NCBI GenBank assembly: GCA_045640565.1
Contig: JAZUFG010000023.1
Location: 1-16,722, forward strand
Source of the DNA: RGIG3159 sp045640565
GTDB taxonomy: Bacteria > Bacillota > Clostridia > Oscillospirales > Oscillospiraceae
Direction: 5' to 3'
Length of the DNA: 16,722 nt
Every line of letters begins with the position of its first letter. The stretch's first letter is position 1. The notes beneath the pieces are model-generated. The model had not been told where the DNA came from. It ran no database searches and saw only the letters and a list, made by a program, of their open reading frames with translations. Below are positions 13,523 to 16,722 of this stretch, piece after piece. The position numbers were made by a program, and so were the translations under genes.

Positions 13523-14752
13523 ATGCAGAAAAAAATGGAAAAGGTCCTGGCCTTGGAGAAGGTTCAGGCTGCGTTATCCTATATCAAAGAAAACCACCTT
13601 GCTTCCATGGAGGAGCATAAGCAGTTCATTGCCTGTGAAGCTCCCACCTTCCATGAGGAAAAGCGTGCCGCCCTTTACTGCGAAAAGCTGAAAGAGCTGG
13701 GGATCGAGGATGCAAGGATCGATGCCTACGGGAATGTCTTCGGCTACCGGAAAGGGACGGGAAAGGGACCCACGGTTTTGGTGGAGGCCCATATGGACAC
13801 GGTATTCCCCTTTGGCAGTGTGAAAGAGATTCGGGACGAGGACGGTATCATCTATGCCCCCGGAGCAACGGACGATACCAGAGGCATGACGGCAATTCTG
13901 GCTGCCCTTCGTGCCATGAATGCGGCGGGCATTCAGAATAAGGGTGATATCATCTTCGCCGGGACCACCCGGGAAGAAGGCTCCGGTTCCCTGGGCGGCA
14001 TGCGGGATTTCCTGGCCTATGGTCCCAAGGTGGACGCCTCTTTGAGCATTGACGGAGCTTCCACAGAGGCAGTGACCTGCGAAGCTACCGGCTATTACAC
14101 CTATGAGGTCAATTTCCACGGGATCGGCGGCCATGCCTATGCTGCTTTCGGTGAGGTGGCCAATCCTCTTCACGCTGCCGCGAGAGCAGTTGCCAAGATC
14201 GCGGATTTTGACGTTCCCGATGAGCCCAAGACGACCTTCTGCGTTTCCAACTTCCATGCGGGAAATGTGGCTGGCGCCCATGCCATCGTGAAATCCGCCC
14301 AGATCATCTTTAACATCCGTTCAAATGATCAGAAAATTCTGGAAGGTCTGCGGGATCAGTGCTTCAAGGCTGTTCAGGATGCCTGTGATGAGGAAAGCGC
14401 CAAGTGGCAGAAGGATGTCATCACCTGGGATTATAAAGAATTTTGCAATGTCCCCGCAGGCGTTCAGGACCATAATATTCCGATTGTCCAGGCAGCCTAT
14501 GCCTGCGCCAAGCATTTCTCTCCGGATCCCGAAGAAGTGGATATCCGTAAGGGCGGTTCCGTGAACGGAAACCGGGCTATCGCTGCGGGCGTTCCCTGCG
14601 TGACCATTGGCGGAGGAAAGCTGAACTGCAAGATTCACACCCTGGAGGAGTATTTCCCCTATAAGGAGGCTTACCGCCTTCCCCAGGAGATTCTCACCAT
14701 GCTCTGCCTTCTTTCCGGCGTGGAAGGGGAAAGTGATTCCGTGCTCCTCTGA
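13523..14752 (+). CDS. M20 family metallopeptidase (peptidase/deacylase)
   Basis: A 409-residue di-zinc M20 hydrolase. Metal-site motifs: EAHMDTVF (H90, D92), GATDDTRGM (bridging D118), TREEGSG (catalytic E151, ligand E152), SIDG (D177) and NCKIHTLEE near the C-terminus (final His). The central dimerisation (lid) domain is about 190-300, with the HGIGGHAYAAFGE segment. It has no signal peptide, so it is cytoplasmic. The substrate (a peptide or N-acyl amino acid) cannot be told. Start at 13523 with GGAGGT upstream; an in-frame ATG at 13457 lies upstream of the promoter -35 and is excluded. Confidence 0.88.
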   Translation: MQKKMEKVLALEKVQAALSYIKENHLASMEEHKQFIACEAPTFHEEKRAALYCEKLKELGIEDARIDAYGNVFGYRKGTGKGPTVLVEAHMDTVFPFGSVKEIRDEDGIIYAPGATDDTRGMTAILAALRAMNAAGIQNKGDIIFAGTTREEGSGSLGGMRDFLAYGPKVDASLSIDGASTEAVTCEATGYYTYEVNFHGIGGHAYAAFGEVANPLHAAARAVAKIADFDVPDEPKTTFCVSNFHAGNVAGAHAIVKSAQIIFNIRSNDQKILEGLRDQCFKAVQDACDEESAKWQKDVITWDYKEFCNVPAGVQDHNIPIVQAAYACAKHFSPDPEEVDIRKGGSVNGNRAIAAGVPCVTIGGGKLNCKIHTLEEYFPYKEAYRLPQEILTMLCLLSGVEGESDSVLL

Positions 14753-14779
14753 TTTCTGCGGCGCATTTCTTATTTTTCC

Positions 14780-14808
14780 TTGTTTTTTCCTTTTCTGTGT
14801 GATAAGAT
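14780..14808 (+). promoter_or_regulatory. Probable yebC promoter, TTGTTT-17-TAAGAT
   Basis: TTGTTT (14780-14785) and TAAGAT (14803-14808) with 17-base spacing lie 40 bases before the ATG. Acceptable but not strong. No clear terminator follows the M20 gene, so readthrough may contribute. Confidence 0.5.
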
Positions 14809-14847
14809 AGAGAAAATATTTTGATTCCGTAAAGGAGTGCTGTTACT

Positions 14848-15585
14848 ATGTCCGGACATTCCAAGTGGCATAACATTCAAAAGACAAAGGGTGCGCAGGA
14901 TGCCAAGCGTGCTGCTGCTTTCACCAAGATTTCCAAAGAGATGATCGTTGCCGTGAAAGAAGGCGGCGGCATTGCCGACCCTGCTTATAACTCCCGTCTC
15001 GCCACGGCCATCACCAAGGCAAAGGCTGCCAATATGCCCAATGATAACATCAAGCGCGTTTTGGAGAAGGCTGCAGGCAGTAATGGGGCCGACTATGAAA
15101 CCATCACCTATGAGGGCCACGGTCCCTCCGGCATTTCCGTCATTGTGGAGACCATGACGGATAACCGCAACCGTACCGCCGGCAATGTTCGCCATCATTT
15201 TGATAAATACGGCGGCAGCCTGGGAACCACCGGCTGCGTCAGCTGGTCCTTTGATAAGAAGGGTGTTATCGTGATTGATAACGAAGAAGAGGAACTGGAC
15301 GAAGACACCGTCATGATGGATGCTCTTGATGCGGGTGCAGCGGATTTCCAGCCCGAAGAGGATGTTTTCACCGTCTATACCGAACCTGCCGATTTCAACG
15401 CCGTTGCCAAGGCTCTGGAAGAGAAGGGTTATACCTTTGTCTCCGCCGACATTGAAATGGTTCCTCAGACTCTCCAGAAGCTGGAGAAGCAGGAAGATAT
15501 CGACAATATGGAAAAGATGCTGGATATCTTCGAGGATGACGATGATGTCCAGAATGTCTGGCATAACTGGGACCGGGAAGACTGA
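14848..15585 (+). CDS. yebC: YebC/TACO1 family protein
   Basis: A 245-residue YebC-family protein, normal length. It starts with the invariant MSGHSKWHNIQKTKGAQDAKR and carries PNDNIKRVLEKA, YEGHGPSG and the GCVSWSFDKKG block. The acidic last third (about 150-190) is typical. The family was named as a transcription regulator (PmpR); recent work supports a role in translation of difficult, proline-rich stretches. AAAGGAG lies upstream of the ATG. Terminator at 15607. Confidence 0.95.
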   Translation: MSGHSKWHNIQKTKGAQDAKRAAAFTKISKEMIVAVKEGGGIADPAYNSRLATAITKAKAANMPNDNIKRVLEKAAGSNGADYETITYEGHGPSGISVIVETMTDNRNRTAGNVRHHFDKYGGSLGTTGCVSWSFDKKGVIVIDNEEEELDEDTVMMDALDAGAADFQPEEDVFTVYTEPADFNAVAKALEEKGYTFVSADIEMVPQTLQKLEKQEDIDNMEKMLDIFEDDDDVQNVWHNWDRED

Positions 15586-15606
15586 TTCTCCTGAAAAAGA
15601 AACGCA

Positions 15607-15648
15607 TGGGGCGCCCTCCGCAGGGAAGGCGCTCCATTTCTATTTTTT
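15607..15648 (+). terminator. yebC terminator
   Basis: TGGGGCGCC pairs with GGCGCTCCA (one G-U) around a 12-base loop that can pair further inside, followed by TTTCTATTTTTTT. Confidence 0.8.
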
Positions 15649-15705
15649 TCGGAAAGTGTGTAAAAGGAAAAAACAGGGGAACGAAGGGCAAAAACATAAA
15701 TCAAA

Positions 15706-15737
15706 CGCCAGGTGTGGAGAATTTTCCGCACCCGGCG
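15706..15737 (-). terminator. Terminator of the lipoprotein gene
   Basis: CGCC-GGTGTGGA pairs with TCCGCACC-GGCG, interrupted by one A/C mismatch and a G-U. On the minus strand TTTGATTTATGTTTTTG follows. It lies about 35 bases after the lipoprotein stop. Confidence 0.65.
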
Positions 15738-15770
15738 TATTGGTTTTCTTAACCTTTTCGGCTTTTATGA

Positions 15771-16280
15771 TCAGCCGGCTTCACCCTGCAGGGGAACATA
15801 GATCTCATTTGCGAGTGCCACCAATGCGTCTGCATCAACTGCAGATACGGTGGAAAGGTTGTAGTTGACGCCCGTTACAATGTCCAGCCACATGACGGAA
15901 CCTGCCTCCTTGCAGGTCATCACGGTTGCATCACGCTCCTGCACGGATGCCTCAGAGCTTTCCATTTCGTAGAAGAGGCCGGAAATGTCATAGGCCTCAG
16001 TCTTGCTTGTTGCTTCAGCGCGGTAGCTGTACTTTACGCCGTCAAGGGTGAAAATGGTCTCTGCCATGGAGTTGATGGACTGGTAGGCAATGTCAGATGC
16101 ACCCTCCGGGGCTTCCAGACCAAAGCCGAGAGCATCGACCTGGCCTTGAGCATCCGCATAACTCGTGATGGGGTTTACCATCCCTGCAGGTGCCTGGGGT
16201 TCTTCTTCTTTTTTGCCGCAGCCCGCCATAAGAGCGAGGCATAAAGCAAGTACTAAAACAGCAATAATGATCTTTTTCAT
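15771..16280 (-). CDS. Small secreted lipoprotein of unknown function
   Basis: A 169-residue protein with a lipoprotein signal: MKK, a hydrophobic helix (IIIAVLVLALCLALM) and the lipobox LMAGC, giving lipidation at C21 or near it. A Glu/Lys linker (GKKEEEPQAPAG) follows. The mature part (about 35-169) is acidic, has single cysteine-poor beta-type sequence (FTLDGVKYSYRAEA, VMWLDIVTGVNYNLS) and ends with a DADALVALANEIY helix, which faintly recalls DUF4367-like C-termini. GGAGG precedes the ATG at 16280. It should be anchored on the outer face of the cytoplasmic membrane. I do not recognise a defined family. Confidence 0.85.
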   Translation of the reverse strand: MKKIIIAVLVLALCLALMAGCGKKEEEPQAPAGMVNPITSYADAQGQVDALGFGLEAPEGASDIAYQSINSMAETIFTLDGVKYSYRAEATSKTEAYDISGLFYEMESSEASVQERDATVMTCKEAGSVMWLDIVTGVNYNLSTVSAVDADALVALANEIYVPLQGEAG

Positions 16281-16323
16281 GATTTCCTCCATATTTTTGG
16301 AATTTTTACCTTTTCGGTCTTTC

Positions 16324-16339
16324 TCGTATTATAGCACAT
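16324..16339 (-). promoter_or_regulatory. Extended -10 promoter of the lipoprotein gene
   Basis: TGCTATAAT on the minus strand (TATAAT at 16328-16333) is an extended -10 box about 47 bases before the start codon. No convincing -35 is seen. It lies just after the stop of the TSCPD gene. Confidence 0.55.
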
Positions 16340-16359
16340 TTATGCGCGGAGTGGTAGTG

Positions 16360-16608
16360 CTATTTTGCCAGGGCCTCTTCCACGGCTTTGGCTAATTGGT
16401 CCGGGCAGGAGGTTTCCTTCCAGCCGCAGCGAATGCCTTTCAGGGTGGAAACCAGAGTCTCGGCGTCCATCCCTTCCACCAATTTTGCAACTCCCTGGGT
16501 GTTTCCGCTGCAGCCGCCGTCAAAATTGACATGAAGGACTTTTCCGTCCTCCAGGTCAAAATCAATTGCGCGGGAGCATGTGCCCTGAGTTCTGTAATGA
16601 CAGTGCAT
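16360..16608 (-). CDS. TSCPD domain protein (TIGR03905 type)
   Basis: An 82-residue protein with cysteines at 3, 11, 33, 61 and 68, and the naming motif TSCPDQLAKA (67-76). FDGGCSGNTQGVAKLVEG (30-46) is also typical. The domain occurs alone and at the C-terminus of B12-dependent ribonucleotide reductases and is thought to bind metal or an Fe-S/Zn site; the stand-alone protein has no proven function. GGAGG lies upstream of the ATG. Confidence 0.9.
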   Translation of the reverse strand: MHCHYRTQGTCSRAIDFDLEDGKVLHVNFDGGCSGNTQGVAKLVEGMDAETLVSTLKGIRCGWKETSCPDQLAKAVEEALAK

Positions 16609-16636
16609 AGTTCTTTCCTCCTTGTATTATTAAGAC

Positions 16637-16722
16637 GTAGTTTCTAATGACCCTTTCAAGGTCATGTGCTACACTGTAAGGGATGCTGTGGATTGGTGAA
16701 TTCCTCCTACCGCAAGACGGTT
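16637..16722. other. Structured non-coding stretch at the right edge
   Basis: GTAG (16637-16640) and CTAC (16669-16672) flank an inner stem ATGACC/GGTCAT (16647-16652, 16660-16665) with a 7-base loop. Further right, ACCG/CGGT-type pairing (CCG-CAAGA-CGG) follows a CCTCCTA run and is cut by the window edge. No gene is seen. It could be an RNA element, a mobile-element end, or the leader of a gene beyond the edge. Confidence 0.35.

Noticed and set aside
14770..15564. Minus-strand open frame of 264 codons opposite yebC
   Set aside because: yebC is unmistakable. The antisense frame shows no recognisable domain and overlaps the yebC promoter.

Overview
The window looks like the chromosome of a low-to-mid GC Gram-positive anaerobe of the Clostridia (Bacillota), probably a gut or host-associated one. 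The basis is inference from gene content: a T-box leader on cysE, strong GGAGG ribosome binding sites, sigma-A type promoters, intrinsic terminators with T-tracts, a DUF1858 protein, a TSCPD protein, TrmK and AraM, a small lipoprotein, and AAA_14/DUF4143 ATPases. The species cannot be named from the sequence alone.

Left part (1 to about 5,700) is accessory. It opens with the 3' 2.3 kb of a gene for a multidomain membrane protein: zinc ribbon, TPR-like helices, TIR domain, more helical repeats, coiled coil, one membrane helix, then a C-terminal C-type-lectin-like (DUF6273-type) domain. The end of that domain has the codon pattern of a diversity-generating retroelement (DGR) variable region. 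No reverse transcriptase or template repeat lies in the window. Two divergent AAA_14/DUF4143 ATPase genes follow on the minus strand. Each is preceded by an array of about 32-33 bp degenerate repeats whose gene-proximal unit supplies the TTGAAA -35 box of the ATPase promoter. This shared layout and the putative diversified TIR receptor are the most unusual signals here.

Middle part (5,700 to 8,650): a clear promoter drives a two-gene operon of an AraB-like FGGY pentulose kinase and an AraM-like glycerol-1-phosphate dehydrogenase. A shared bidirectional terminator separates it from the convergent rpsB-tsf operon (ribosomal protein S2 and EF-Ts), which has its own promoter and a structured leader. 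Upstream of that, cysE (serine acetyltransferase) sits behind a T-box leader with a probable Cys (UGC) specifier, divergent from a small DUF1858 protein gene and trmK.

Right part (12,600 to 16,722): ordinary single genes, each with its own promoter and/or terminator. They are a short thymidylate-synthase-like protein (minus), an M20 metallopeptidase (plus), a YebC/TACO1 family protein (plus), a small lipoprotein (minus) and a TSCPD-domain protein (minus). The right edge holds a structured, non-coding stretch that is cut off. Four of the best promoters share an identical TTGCAT -35 box with a 17-bp spacer.
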